Assembly: GCF_013177635.1 (NCBI RefSeq)
Contig: NZ_CP030944.1
Span: 1,054,001 to 1,118,000 of the forward strand
Direction: 5' to 3'
DNA length: 64,000 nucleotides
Origin: Arcobacter aquimarinus
Lineage (GTDB): Bacteria > Campylobacterota > Campylobacteria > Campylobacterales > Arcobacteraceae
The notes beneath the pieces were generated by a model that worked only from the letters and a program-made list of their open reading frames with translations, was not told where the DNA came from and did not search any database. Shown here piece by piece: positions 1 to 7,624 of this stretch. The stretch's first letter is position 1, and each line of letters begins with the position of its first letter. The translations under genes and the position numbers were made by a program.

Positions 1-533
1 ATTTTTGCTTCAAGATTTGCTAAATTTGATTTGATTTTTGCTTCAAGATTTGTATTTATAGTTTGTTTTAAATCAGAACTTAAATTCTTTGAGCTTACTA
101 AAAGCTCCTCTATTTGGTAATCTTCATAGTTGAAGTTATATAAACTAGCTTCAATATTTTTAACATATAAGGAAAAAGGAATATCAAATTCTTTAGAGTT
201 TTCTTCATTTGTTGATGATAAAGATTCTAAGAACTTCTCTTCTAAAGTTATTTTATTTAATTTTAAATCATAAATAAATATCTCTTTTACAAGTAAAGAT
301 AAAAGGCTAGGTTTGATATAAAACTCTTCAACTTTTATCATATCATCATAGTTCAAATCAACTATTTTTATACCTGAATACAAAGTTCCAGCTACCAAAC
401 TAAATTTGATAGGGACTTCATGACTTGCATATTCAAATATTTTTTTTGTTACAAAAGTAGAGTGAATCAAAAACAAAAAAGCTGTTAAAAATATAAGTAA
501 TAAGGAAAAAAATATAATCTTTAAACTTCTCAA
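1..533 (-). CDS. tamB: TamB-like inner-membrane/periplasmic protein, N-terminal part (runs off the window)
   Basis: This open frame runs from a TTG codon at 533 to the window edge, giving about 177 residues of a protein that continues outside. The start overlaps the tamA stop as TTGA, with AGGA about 8 bases upstream inside tamA. It opens with a hydrophobic anchor (IIFFSLLLIFLTAFLFLI) and continues as a periplasmic domain ending in a low-complexity repeat (LEAKIKSNLANLEAKI). TamB is a very long periplasm-spanning protein that works with TamA in outer-membrane assembly or lipid transport. The assignment rests on the overlap with tamA, the N-terminal anchor and the general look of the sequence. 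An AsmA-like relative is the alternative. No ATG is available near the anchor, so TTG is the likely start. Confidence 0.75.
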   Translation of the reverse strand, partial: MRSLKIIFFSLLLIFLTAFLFLIHSTFVTKKIFEYASHEVPIKFSLVAGTLYSGIKIVDLNYDDMIKVEEFYIKPSLLSLLVKEIFIYDLKLNKITLEEKFLESLSSTNEENSKEFDIPFSLYVKNIEASLYNFNYEDYQIEELLVSSKNLSSDLKQTINTNLEAKIKSNLANLEAK

Positions 534-2221
534 AATGCTTGTCCTATACCTATATGAAACATAAATCCACCCTCATCCAAAGGAAAACCAAAATCAACTC
601 TTAAAGGACCAATAGGTGTATAGTATCTAGCTCCGATACCATAAGAGTGATAAAACTTTTCATTAAATTTATTTGCTTCTAAAGATAACATAGTCGAATC
701 AAAAAAAGTTGCAATTCCTAAATCTTTATAAACATTGTATTCAAACTCAATACTATTATCAATCATAGACAATCCTCCATAAGGATTATCATCAGGGTCT
801 AAAAGTCCAACTTTTTGATAAGCATAACCTCTATTACTATAATCTCCCCCTGCAAAGAAATGTTTAAAAATTGGTAAATCTTTATCAAGTGTTCCTATTT
901 TTGTTTTCATAGAAGTAGTTAATTTGTCAAAACTTTTTATAAATCTCATTTCAGTTAATGTTTTTATATAATCAATCTCACTTGCAAGTGCTTTTGTTCC
1001 ATTTTCTATATAAAAAGAGAGATAATATCCATTTTTTGGATTTAAAATATCATCTCTTTTATCTAAAACAACTTCATAAAAAAGAGAATTTAAAAGATAG
1101 CTTCCACTTTGATACTCTTTTAGACTTGATTCAATTGTTGAATTTTCTGCTAAAAATCCAACTGTATGAGATAAACCAAAAAAATCTTTTGATAATGAAA
1201 TCTTTTCTTCAATCTTTTTTTGTGTATAACTTTGATAATCCATATCTTCGTATGAAATATCATTGTTAAAAGATAAACCATCAAAATAAAAATATGGATT
1301 GTTTATATTATTATAGATATTAAAGCCATCTTGATTTATTTTTGTACCGATTGTGAATTTTTTTAAGTTTCCTAAAAAGTTATCATTTTTATATTGAGCT
1401 CTAAATCTAGCTTTTGTATCTGTATCATAACCAATACCATAAGTGGTCTCTCTATATTCACCTTGTATAAGTTTAATATTTATTGGAATAATATCATCTT
1501 GTGTGTCTATATTTTGTTCAATTGCTATATATTTATAAATACCAAAATTGTATAAATTTTCATAGGTTTTATCTATTAAAGTTGAGTTGTATTTATCACC
1601 TTTTTTAAATTCTATCTCTTTTTGTAAAAATTTTGTATCTACATTTGCATTGTTTTCAATATCTACTTTTCCAAAATATTGAAGATTATTTTTTTCAACT
1701 TTGTAAACTATATCAACTTTATATTCATCTATATCCACATAAGCTTTTGCATCAAGTTGTGCTTTTGGATAACCTTGTTCATTTAAATATTTATAAATAT
1801 TTTTTTTTGAGTTTGTGAAATCTGAAGCATTAAAAAAACTATCTATTTTTAAACCAATTATATTTTTATATTCATCTTCTACATCAATAGAAGATATTTT
1901 TATTTGTCTATTTTTTTTTATATTTAAAGTTGCTTTTTCTTCAACTATTTCATAAGTTATATTTGCTTCATAAAACCCTAAACTTTGAGCATATTCTTGT
2001 ATTGATTCACTACAAATCAAAATATCATATTGGGTAAAAGTAGGATTTTTTTGCCAAATTTTATAAATAGGAGGATATGAAATGTTACATACCTTTTGAA
2101 GATTATTTTTAGAAAAATCTCCTAAAACCAAATCAATCTCACCTGTAAAATTAACATCTTTAATCTCTTTAGAAAAAGCACTTAAAGATAAAATAATAAG
2201 TATTAAAAATTTTATAAACAT
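530..2221 (-). CDS. tamA: TamA-like outer-membrane assembly protein (Omp85 family)
   Basis: 563 residues. A signal peptide (residues 1-17, cleaved after the AFS region) is followed by POTRA-type repeats over roughly residues 20-250. A 16-strand surface-antigen beta-barrel fills the rest and ends in the C-terminal Phe typical of outer-membrane proteins. Barrel landmarks include the GGDYSNRGY segment near residue 465 and the closing stretch YYTPIGPLRVDFGFPL. Omp85 proteins of this length, next to a TamB-like gene, are TamA rather than BamA, which is normally longer with five POTRAs. The 3' end overlaps tamB by 4 bases, so the two are translationally coupled. The gene lies 12 bases downstream of an SDR oxidoreductase gene, probably in the same transcript. 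Confidence 0.85.
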   Translation of the reverse strand: MFIKFLILIILSLSAFSKEIKDVNFTGEIDLVLGDFSKNNLQKVCNISYPPIYKIWQKNPTFTQYDILICSESIQEYAQSLGFYEANITYEIVEEKATLNIKKNRQIKISSIDVEDEYKNIIGLKIDSFFNASDFTNSKKNIYKYLNEQGYPKAQLDAKAYVDIDEYKVDIVYKVEKNNLQYFGKVDIENNANVDTKFLQKEIEFKKGDKYNSTLIDKTYENLYNFGIYKYIAIEQNIDTQDDIIPINIKLIQGEYRETTYGIGYDTDTKARFRAQYKNDNFLGNLKKFTIGTKINQDGFNIYNNINNPYFYFDGLSFNNDISYEDMDYQSYTQKKIEEKISLSKDFFGLSHTVGFLAENSTIESSLKEYQSGSYLLNSLFYEVVLDKRDDILNPKNGYYLSFYIENGTKALASEIDYIKTLTEMRFIKSFDKLTTSMKTKIGTLDKDLPIFKHFFAGGDYSNRGYAYQKVGLLDPDDNPYGGLSMIDNSIEFEYNVYKDLGIATFFDSTMLSLEANKFNEKFYHSYGIGARYYTPIGPLRVDFGFPLDEGGFMFHIGIGQAF

Positions 2222-2233
2222 GGCATTATAATA

Positions 2234-2923
2234 TCATATTTGTCTTATATCCACATAACTTCCTGATTCAAACTCATTAACTCTAGTTATTAAGTTATCG
2301 AGTTTTACAGCTGTTTCATTTGGTGTTTGTACAGTGCCTGTATTTAATTTCTTAGCTGATGGAAAAATATTAGCATCAAGTTCAAATCTAATATAATCAG
2401 TCATTGGTGTTTTTATAACTCCAGGAGCAACTGCCAAAATCTTTGTATTTAACATCTCATTTGAATATAAATTTGTAAGCATATTAACACCTGCCTTTGA
2501 TAAAGAGTATGAACCCCAACCTTTATAGCCATTTTTTGATGCACCTGAAGAGATTAGGATTATATTTTTTACTTCTAAGTTTTTACAAATATCAAGTAGT
2601 TCTTTATTTGCATAGACATTTAAACTATAAACTTCATTTAATTCTTTTATACTTAATTCTTCTAAAAGTTTGATTTTCCCTAACATTCCAGCATTTAAAA
2701 ATATAGTTTCAAAGCTATTTATTTGTAATAATAAAGGATTTAGATTTTCTTTTATTTTTTCAACTTGTGACAAATCAAAACAGATATGAATAAAATCTTT
2801 ATTTTCTATATTTGGATTTTTTCTACTTATTCCAAAGACTTTAAAACCTTTTTGTAAATAGTAATTTGTCAAAGCTAAACCAAGTCCAGAACTACAACCA
2901 GTGATTAAAATATTTTTCTGCAA
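2234..2923 (-). CDS. Short-chain dehydrogenase/reductase (SDR family)
   Basis: 229 residues with the classical SDR layout: nucleotide-binding TGCSSGLG near residue 8, the NAG motif (FLNAGMLG) near 75, a catalytic Ser in ILISSGASKNG, and the Tyr-x3-Lys pair in YSLSKAG. The following PGVIKTPMTDYIR segment is the usual substrate-loop region. It therefore reduces or oxidises a carbonyl/alcohol using NAD(P)(H). The substrate cannot be read from sequence. The start is TTG at 2923, with AAAGG upstream. It is first in the minus-strand run with tamA and tamB and diverges from the glutamine amidotransferase gene at 3034. Confidence 0.85.
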   Translation of the reverse strand: MQKNILITGCSSGLGLALTNYYLQKGFKVFGISRKNPNIENKDFIHICFDLSQVEKIKENLNPLLLQINSFETIFLNAGMLGKIKLLEELSIKELNEVYSLNVYANKELLDICKNLEVKNIILISSGASKNGYKGWGSYSLSKAGVNMLTNLYSNEMLNTKILAVAPGVIKTPMTDYIRFELDANIFPSAKKLNTGTVQTPNETAVKLDNLITRVNEFESGSYVDIRQI

Positions 2924-2974
2924 AACAAAACCTTTTTTTATTTTTTTTATTTTAGTAAAGCTTATATTTTAGAC

Positions 2975-2986
2975 AGTTTATAAACT
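2975..2986. promoter_or_regulatory. 12-bp palindrome in a divergent promoter region
   Basis: The perfect palindrome AGTTTATAAACT lies between the divergent SDR and amidotransferase genes, in a stretch that otherwise holds only AT-rich promoter-like sequence. It could be an operator for either gene. No known regulator consensus is recognised, and in DNA this AT-rich such a palindrome can arise by chance. Confidence 0.3.
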
Positions 2987-3033
2987 AAAAAAGTTTTAAA
3001 AATAAATATAATTTTTTCTTTATAGGAGACAAA

Positions 3034-3735
3034 ATGAAAAATTTATATATTGTAAAATGTGGAAGTACCTTTGATAGCATAAAAAATGAGTTCAGAGATT
3101 TTGAAGATTGGATTATAGATAAACTTGAAGATAAAAATAGAGATATTTATATACTTGATGTTCAAAATGATGAAAATTTACCAACTCTAAAAAAGAATGA
3201 TGTAGTGATTTTTACAGGTTCTCATAGTATGGTAACAAATGAAGAATCTTGGAGTTTGAAGCTTGAAAGTTGGCTTTTAAACTTGATAAAAGATGAAATT
3301 CCGCTTTTATGTATTTGTTATGGACATCAGTTATTAGCTAAAACTCTAGGAGGAGTTTCATCTTATCATGAAAATGGGATGGAAATAGGAACTGTTGATA
3401 TTTTTTTAGAAGAAAATGCAAAAAATGATGAACTTTTTTCAAAATTAGAAAATAGTTTTAAAGCTCATACAATTCACTCTCAAACGGTGATTGAATTACC
3501 AAAAAATGCCGTAAGATTAGCTTTTAACAATCATGATAAAAATCATGCTTTTAGAGTTGGAAGTTGTGCTTGGGGAGTTCAGTTTCATCCTGAATTTGAT
3601 GAAAATATTATGGATTTATATATAGATGAAGTCTCTAAAAAGAAAGATTTAAATATAAAAGAACTAAAAGAAAATATAAGTAAAACATCTGTTTCTACTT
3701 TGGTTTTAAAAGAGTTTGAAAGATTGTTTTTATAA
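3034..3735 (+). CDS. Class-I glutamine amidotransferase-like protein
   Basis: 233 residues. The triad of a class-I glutamine amidotransferase is visible: the nucleophile in LLCICYGHQLLA (Cys near residue 103) and the His-Glu pair in GVQFHPEFDEN (near residue 190). It is a stand-alone domain of the GMP-synthase-like subgroup with no synthetase domain attached. Such proteins release ammonia from glutamine or hydrolyse gamma-glutamyl bonds. The substrate here is unknown. The ATG has a good ribosome site (GGAGA, spacing 5). The last codons form half of a hairpin shared with the convergent neighbour. Confidence 0.85.
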   Translation: MKNLYIVKCGSTFDSIKNEFRDFEDWIIDKLEDKNRDIYILDVQNDENLPTLKKNDVVIFTGSHSMVTNEESWSLKLESWLLNLIKDEIPLLCICYGHQLLAKTLGGVSSYHENGMEIGTVDIFLEENAKNDELFSKLENSFKAHTIHSQTVIELPKNAVRLAFNNHDKNHAFRVGSCAWGVQFHPEFDENIMDLYIDEVSKKKDLNIKELKENISKTSVSTLVLKEFERLFL

Positions 3736-3746
3736 AACAATCTTTC
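3718..3746. terminator. Bidirectional terminator between convergent genes
   Basis: A perfect 13-bp stem, GAAAGATTGTTTT pairing with AAAACAATCTTTC around a TAT loop. The A/T-rich stem ends supply a U-run in both directions. It contains the stop codons of both the amidotransferase (ends 3735) and the membrane protein (ends 3730). Confidence 0.85.
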
Positions 3747-4551
3747 TTAGTAAAACATATAAAATATATAAAAAGACAATTGGTAATAAAATAGTTTGAA
3801 ATATAAATACAATAATTAAATCAATCATATATTCACTTGAGTTATCAACTGCATTTTTATATTCATCAACTTTTTTTTCATAAAAATTAACATCAAACTT
3901 TTCTGTAATTTTGCCAAAAAATGAACTATCTTCTTCTTTTTGTTTAATAGTTTCTTTGTTTATTTTACTTACATTATCTGTAACTCTTAGCATATTTTCA
4001 TTTAGTGTTTCTATATTATATTGAGGTTTTACAAAGTAGTTATAAGTAATATTATTTACATAACCAATCATAGGAATAGAAAATCTTAAAAATAGTAATA
4101 CAAAAGTAGTTTTGAAAAATATCGTTCTTAATCTTTCATCATTTGAAAACCTTTTGAATAACCAAATATTAAATACAATAATAAAAGCAAATAAAATATA
4201 GTTGAAAATATCATTTGTTACAAAATTTAATAATATTTTTTGAATACCAAGAGAAACTAAACTAGCAAGCATAATAAGAGAAAATTGCTCAACCAAGTCA
4301 TTGATTGGGTCAAGAATTTGCCCAATAGCAAGCGTGACAAAAGGTAAATCAAGTTCTGTTCCTTGTGCTAGTGAAATCACACCATTTAGTGCTTTTGCAC
4401 TTCCAAATACTATAATAGCTTGTTTAAAAGCTTCATCTATTAGTTTTTTTGAATTTTCATCAATACTAAAAGAAGTTGCTAAAAATAGGGCAATTAAAGA
4501 AAATATAACTAAGAATAGCTTGTTTATGTTGTTTAAAATAAATGTTTTCAT
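3730..4551 (-). CDS. Conserved-looking integral membrane protein of unknown function
   Basis: 273 residues, not recognised. Hydrophobic segments appear near residues 9-27, 84-105, 117-135, 144-160 and 245-268, so about five membrane spans are likely. Residues 190-230 form a charged segment rich in Lys, Glu and Asn (for example KQKEEDSSFFGKITEKF) that probably lies outside the membrane. The end overlaps the convergent amidotransferase by 6 bases within a shared terminator. No catalytic motif is visible. The confidence refers to its being a real gene, not to a function. Confidence 0.75.
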   Translation of the reverse strand: MKTFILNNINKLFLVIFSLIALFLATSFSIDENSKKLIDEAFKQAIIVFGSAKALNGVISLAQGTELDLPFVTLAIGQILDPINDLVEQFSLIMLASLVSLGIQKILLNFVTNDIFNYILFAFIIVFNIWLFKRFSNDERLRTIFFKTTFVLLFLRFSIPMIGYVNNITYNYFVKPQYNIETLNENMLRVTDNVSKINKETIKQKEEDSSFFGKITEKFDVNFYEKKVDEYKNAVDNSSEYMIDLIIVFIFQTILLPIVFLYILYVLLRKIVL

Positions 4552-4583
4552 AAAATAGATTATACAAAAATAGAGGTAAAGAG

Positions 4584-4736
4584 ATGGAAATAATAATAGT
4601 TTTTATGTATATAGTTCTTTTTTTTATAGTTTTGGTTTTGAGTTTTGCAAGTGTGAAGTATTTTATTATTATGTGGAAGTTTAAAAATAGAAAAAAAGAT
4701 GGTAGTGAAGATGAAGATTTTAAAAGATTTGATTAA
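4584..4736 (+). CDS. Small single-span membrane protein (50 aa), hypothetical
   Basis: A 50-residue frame begins with ATG at 4584 behind a purine-rich site (AGAGGTAAAGAG). Residues 1-30 are almost entirely hydrophobic, including IIIVFMYIVLFFIVLVL. Residues 31-50 form a charged cytoplasmic-type tail (KNRKKDGSEDEDFKRFD). This anchor-plus-charged-tail design is common among bacterial small membrane proteins. The last four bases overlap an even smaller ORF on the other strand. No family is recognised. Confidence 0.55.
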   Translation: MEIIIVFMYIVLFFIVLVLSFASVKYFIIMWKFKNRKKDGSEDEDFKRFD

Positions 4737-4813
4737 AATACATAGAAAATCACAATCGAGATTAATATAATAAATACAGCTAAGAATGCAAGTTCTTCGT
4801 TAAAAAATTTCAT
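4733..4813 (-). CDS. Tiny membrane peptide (26 aa), hypothetical
   Basis: The frame starts at ATG (4813) with AAGGT about 6 bases upstream. It encodes MKFFNEELAF followed by about 16 hydrophobic residues (LAVFIILISIVIFYVF). Length and layout resemble accessory subunits of membrane complexes, such as KdpF, CydX or CcoQ-type peptides, but no such complex is encoded nearby and no family is recognised. The start context is good. At this size, chance cannot be excluded. Confidence 0.45.
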   Translation of the reverse strand: MKFFNEELAFLAVFIILISIVIFYVF

Positions 4814-4968
4814 TTTTTACCTTTTTTATAAATATAATTTTATACTTTAAATAATTATAACAACCAAATGACTCACAAATTACTCTTTTTTCAAAAAAAT
4901 TAAAAAATTTTTTAAATTATTTTATAATATTTGAGAACTATCGATTTTAAGGGATTTAAATGAAATAA

Positions 4969-5003
4969 ATTTTGCATCAAAAATAGAGATTTTGATGCAA
5001 AAT
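4969..5003 (-). terminator. Intrinsic terminator after the META lipoprotein gene
   Basis: A perfect 14-bp stem, ATTTTGCATCAAAA pairing with TTTTGATGCAAAAT around a 7-base loop, lies about 20 bases downstream of the stop at 5022. The stem ends supply short U-runs. The remaining gap from 4814 to 4968 is very AT-rich and shows no gene. Confidence 0.75.
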
Positions 5004-5021
5004 ATCTATTTATATGAAATA

Positions 5022-5456
5022 TTAGAAAAATATTGCTTTAAATTTTGCTATTTCTTTTTTATTTTCATCAAAGAAAATCATATTTTCTTCTTTTATTTCA
5101 TAAGTTTTTGTATTTTGAAGCACTTTTGAAAAAGCATCTTCTGTTTTGATATTTGGGCACATCATTTTTGTACTTGCTACACCTTGAAAATTAATACTAT
5201 TATTTTCTTTTGTGAAACTTCCAAAGAATCTGTTGCATCCTAAGTTTCCAAATACTTTTCCATCTTCTTGAAATTTGATGTGTGGTTCTCTATCAAAAAC
5301 TTCTATTTCTTTACCATTTAAACTTAAAGCTTTAAAATAAGTGTTTGTAAATGAGACATTTGGTTTTGTAGAATTATTCTCAACTGTTGTAGTGCTACAA
5401 GCTGTGAAAAAAATAGCTGAAAACAAAAGTCCTAAAAAAATAATCTTATTTTTCAT
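5022..5456 (-). CDS. META-domain lipoprotein (HslJ-like)
   Basis: 144 residues. A lipoprotein signal with lipobox FFTAC puts the lipidated Cys near residue 20, followed by a Ser/Thr/Asn-rich linker. The rest is a META domain (residues 40-144) with the family's hallmark GNLGCNRFFGSF and the conserved TKMMCPN segment; the two cysteines are typical. HslJ/META proteins are envelope proteins linked to stress and drug tolerance, without a known catalytic activity. It is a monocistronic minus-strand gene with its own terminator and sits at the edge of the accessory island that begins at 5511. Confidence 0.85.
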   Translation of the reverse strand: MKNKIIFLGLLFSAIFFTACSTTTVENNSTKPNVSFTNTYFKALSLNGKEIEVFDREPHIKFQEDGKVFGNLGCNRFFGSFTKENNSINFQGVASTKMMCPNIKTEDAFSKVLQNTKTYEIKEENMIFFDENKKEIAKFKAIFF

Positions 5457-5510
5457 AAATACTCCTTTTTTATTTTTTTGAAGATATATTGTAGCATAGG
5501 GTAGGTTTTA

Positions 5511-6398
5511 TTAAGTTTTTTGACGGTTTTGTTTCACTCTTTCCAAAATATCAAAACTTTGTATGTCAAACTTAGAAAATGCAAACCATTTTTTGCCTAA
5601 GTCTTTAAGACTAGCTCCTAAATGGTAAATCTCTTTTTTATCGATAATCAAAAATCTATCGTGAGAGTTTTTGAATTCAATAATTTCTATGTTGTTGTAT
5701 TGTGTTTGATATTTTTGAAAATCAAGTTTTAGTTGTTTTGAAATATTTGCTGTATAAATCTTGATTTTAATATTTGGATATTTTGAAAATATTATAAATA
5801 CAGTTTCATCTATATAATTATCAATCAAGATTATTTCATTTGTTGCAAGTTTTAATAAATCATTGATAAAGACATAAGCATCAAAAATTTGCCCATCGTA
5901 AAATATTCCTTGTTTTGATTTTAAACTATTATTTTCAAGTGAATTTGAGATATTTTCTACTTTTGATTTTAGATTTGATACTTCATTTTCCAAAGATAGA
6001 AATCTCTCATTTGTGATTTTTTCACCATTTATCACATAGCCATTTTGGATATAATTTTTTAGAATTGAAGTTGCCCATTGACGGAATCTTACACCTTTTT
6101 GGGATTTTACTCTATAACCAACAGAGATAATAACATCTAAGTTATAGTATTCTATATCTCTTTTTACATCTCTTCGACCTTCATTTTGAACTGTCGCAAA
6201 ATTTGCGACAACTGAAAACTTAATAAGTTCACCTTCTATAAAGATGTTGTTTATATGTTTACCAATAGTTTTTACATCTCTATCAAAAAGTTTGGCTATT
6301 TGATTTCTATTTAGCCAAACACTTTCTTGTTCAACTGAAACTTTTAGTTCCAATTCACCATCATTGTAAACTATGATATTTGATATGTTTTCTTGCAT
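5511..6398 (-). CDS. RhuM-family protein with a C-terminal PLD-like half-domain
   Basis: 295 residues. Residues 1-130 match the RhuM-type virulence-associated domain: SVWLNRNQIAKLF (helix-turn-helix-like), EGRRDVKRDIEYYNLDVI and ISVGYRVKSQKGVRFRQWA. Residues 165-295 resemble the phospholipase-D-like tail found on some RhuM/ORF6N proteins, with SHDRFLIIDKKEIYHLGASL. The usual H-x-K is H-x-R here, so hydrolytic activity is doubtful. RhuM proteins occur in pathogenicity islands and mobile regions; their function is unsettled. It begins an accessory segment with toxin-antitoxin and defence genes. Its 5' end and upstream DNA are near-copies of those of the broken ORF6N gene at 7416. Confidence 0.75.
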   Translation of the reverse strand: MQENISNIIVYNDGELELKVSVEQESVWLNRNQIAKLFDRDVKTIGKHINNIFIEGELIKFSVVANFATVQNEGRRDVKRDIEYYNLDVIISVGYRVKSQKGVRFRQWATSILKNYIQNGYVINGEKITNERFLSLENEVSNLKSKVENISNSLENNSLKSKQGIFYDGQIFDAYVFINDLLKLATNEIILIDNYIDETVFIIFSKYPNIKIKIYTANISKQLKLDFQKYQTQYNNIEIIEFKNSHDRFLIIDKKEIYHLGASLKDLGKKWFAFSKFDIQSFDILERVKQNRQKT

Positions 6399-6435
6399 TT
6401 TTTAGCCTTTTGGATTTATGCAAGAATTATATAAA
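6390..6435 (-). repeat. Duplicated promoter/5'-end segment, copy 1
   Basis: About 46 bases covering the start of the RhuM gene and its upstream region are nearly identical, with about three differences, to 7408-7453 upstream of the ORF6N pseudogene. The shared part includes the first codons (Met-Gln-Glu), TTCTTGCAT and TTTATGCAAGAATTATATAAA on the plus strand. Confidence 0.75.
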
Positions 6436-6510
6436 TTTTTTAAAGTAATAACTAAAAATATTACAATTTGTTGTTTTTTTTAGAAAAAGGCGCTTGGCTC
6501 TTTTTTTATT

Positions 6511-6789
6511 TTATAAATAAAATGGTTTTCTATGCTGATGTGCAACAGATAAAACCAAAATTGTATCATCTGAAATTGCATAAAATATACTATATGGAAA
6601 TCTATGCAATAAACACCTTTTAATATTATTTGTTATGTTCGGATACAAAGTAGGAAATTGTTTTATATTTTCAATACTTTTTTTAACATCACTCTTAAAA
6701 GTATCGCCTAAAGTAGCTTTTTGTAGATTGTAATACTCTTTTGCATCTTCAATTTCTAAAAATGCAAGTTTAGATATTTTTAATGTCAT
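6511..6789 (-). CDS. RelE/ParE-family toxin
   Basis: 92 residues with the RelE/ParE toxin pattern: an N-terminal helix LEIEDAKEYYN, the middle segment FPTLYPNI, and the C-terminal core RRFPY-like stretch CLLHRFPYSIFYAI ending in VLSVAHQHRKP. Members either cleave ribosome-bound mRNA or poison gyrase. Which of these applies cannot be read here. The antitoxin gene lies directly upstream and overlaps by one base, the standard layout for these modules, so the pair is very probably functional as a unit. Confidence 0.85.
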   Translation of the reverse strand: MTLKISKLAFLEIEDAKEYYNLQKATLGDTFKSDVKKSIENIKQFPTLYPNITNNIKRCLLHRFPYSIFYAISDDTILVLSVAHQHRKPFYL

Positions 6790-6992
6790 TAATTGAACAC
6801 TTCTTCCAAAGATAGTGTTTCTAAATTTCCATTTTTATATTCTTCCAATCTTTTTTCAGATTCCTCTATCCAAAGTTTTTCAATCTCTTTGTTTGGTTCA
6901 TTTAAACTTAAAATCAAACTTTCAATTATCAGGTATTTTTCCTGAGGTTTTAAATTGATAGCTTCTTTTATAATCTCATTTGTTCCCATCAA
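6789..6992 (-). CDS. Addiction-module antitoxin (unstable-antitoxin family)
   Basis: 67 residues. The sequence follows the short PF09720-type antitoxin: a helical N-terminus with LKPQEKYLIIESLI, then LNEPNKEIEKLWIEESEKR, and a C-terminal segment ending SLEEVF. It neutralises the RelE/ParE-type toxin encoded immediately downstream with a one-base overlap. Two consecutive Met codons begin the frame, and either could start. It is probably autoregulatory in complex with the toxin, as is usual for the family. The 91 bases upstream, toward the ORF6N remnant, hold only AT-rich sequence. Confidence 0.8.
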   Translation of the reverse strand: MMGTNEIIKEAINLKPQEKYLIIESLILSLNEPNKEIEKLWIEESEKRLEEYKNGNLETLSLEEVFN

Positions 6993-7147
6993 AAAATCCT
7001 TTAAATGATATATTAGATTTTATCTAAATAATAATTAGAAGTATACTTTCATATAAATTTCTAATAATTGAATTTATGATTTATTTCAATCTCCAAAATC
7101 TCTAAACTTTTCATCGTGGATATTTAAACTTGGAATATTTTGAGAGA

Positions 7148-7416
7148 TTAACTTTCGCTTTTTAAAATAGAACTTAACATAGAAACACCTTGTTCTGTAA
7201 AAGCATAGGGTATTTTTCGTAAACTCATTTTATCATTGGAAGTTGAAACATAAATTCTTCAGGAAATCGCTCAATATTCCTTCTGACTTGTTTATTTAAT
7301 CTTCGTGTTTCCACATGATAAAGTTCCGCTAAATCTCTATCTAAAATTACTTGTTGGTTTCTTATTGTATGAATTTTATCTTTTATATTGTTTTCATTTA
7401 TTATAAGTTCTTGCAT
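7148..7416 (-). pseudogene. Decayed ORF6N-domain gene
   Basis: The first frame (7225-7416) encodes the start of an ORF6N domain: QVILDRDLAELYHVETRRLN and FPEEFMFQL. It then stops. The next part of the same family, TSNDKMSLRKIPYAFTEQGV followed by SMLSSILKSE, continues in a different frame from about 7255 to a stop at 7148. About a dozen codons normally found between FQL and TSN are missing, and the C-terminal half is absent. So the gene carries a frame-shifting deletion plus a truncation. Intact ORF6N proteins are phage-type DNA-binding or regulatory proteins. The region from 6993 to 7624 otherwise holds no gene. Confidence 0.8.
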
Positions 7417-7453
7417 TTTTTTGCCTTTTGAATTTATGCAAGAATTATATAAA
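7408..7453 (-). repeat. Duplicated promoter/5'-end segment, copy 2
   Basis: Near-identical to 6390-6435. It covers the first codons and upstream region of the ORF6N remnant, so the remnant and the RhuM gene seem to share an ancestral leader and promoter. Confidence 0.75.
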
Positions 7454-7624
7454 GTTTTTTGATTTGGAGTTAAAAATATTATAATTTTTAATTTTTGTTT
7501 TCTTTTTTTAATTTTTATAAAATAAAATTACATTGATAAAAGCCTTAGATTAGGCATTTAAATCAAATTTGTTTTTTATTTACCAAAAAAATAAACCATA
7601 TTCTTTTTTTCTCCATTTCTTTAT

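Noticed and set aside
6482-6510. Hairpin terminator in the GC-richer patch before the toxin stop
   Set aside because: The possible stem is short and does not pair cleanly.
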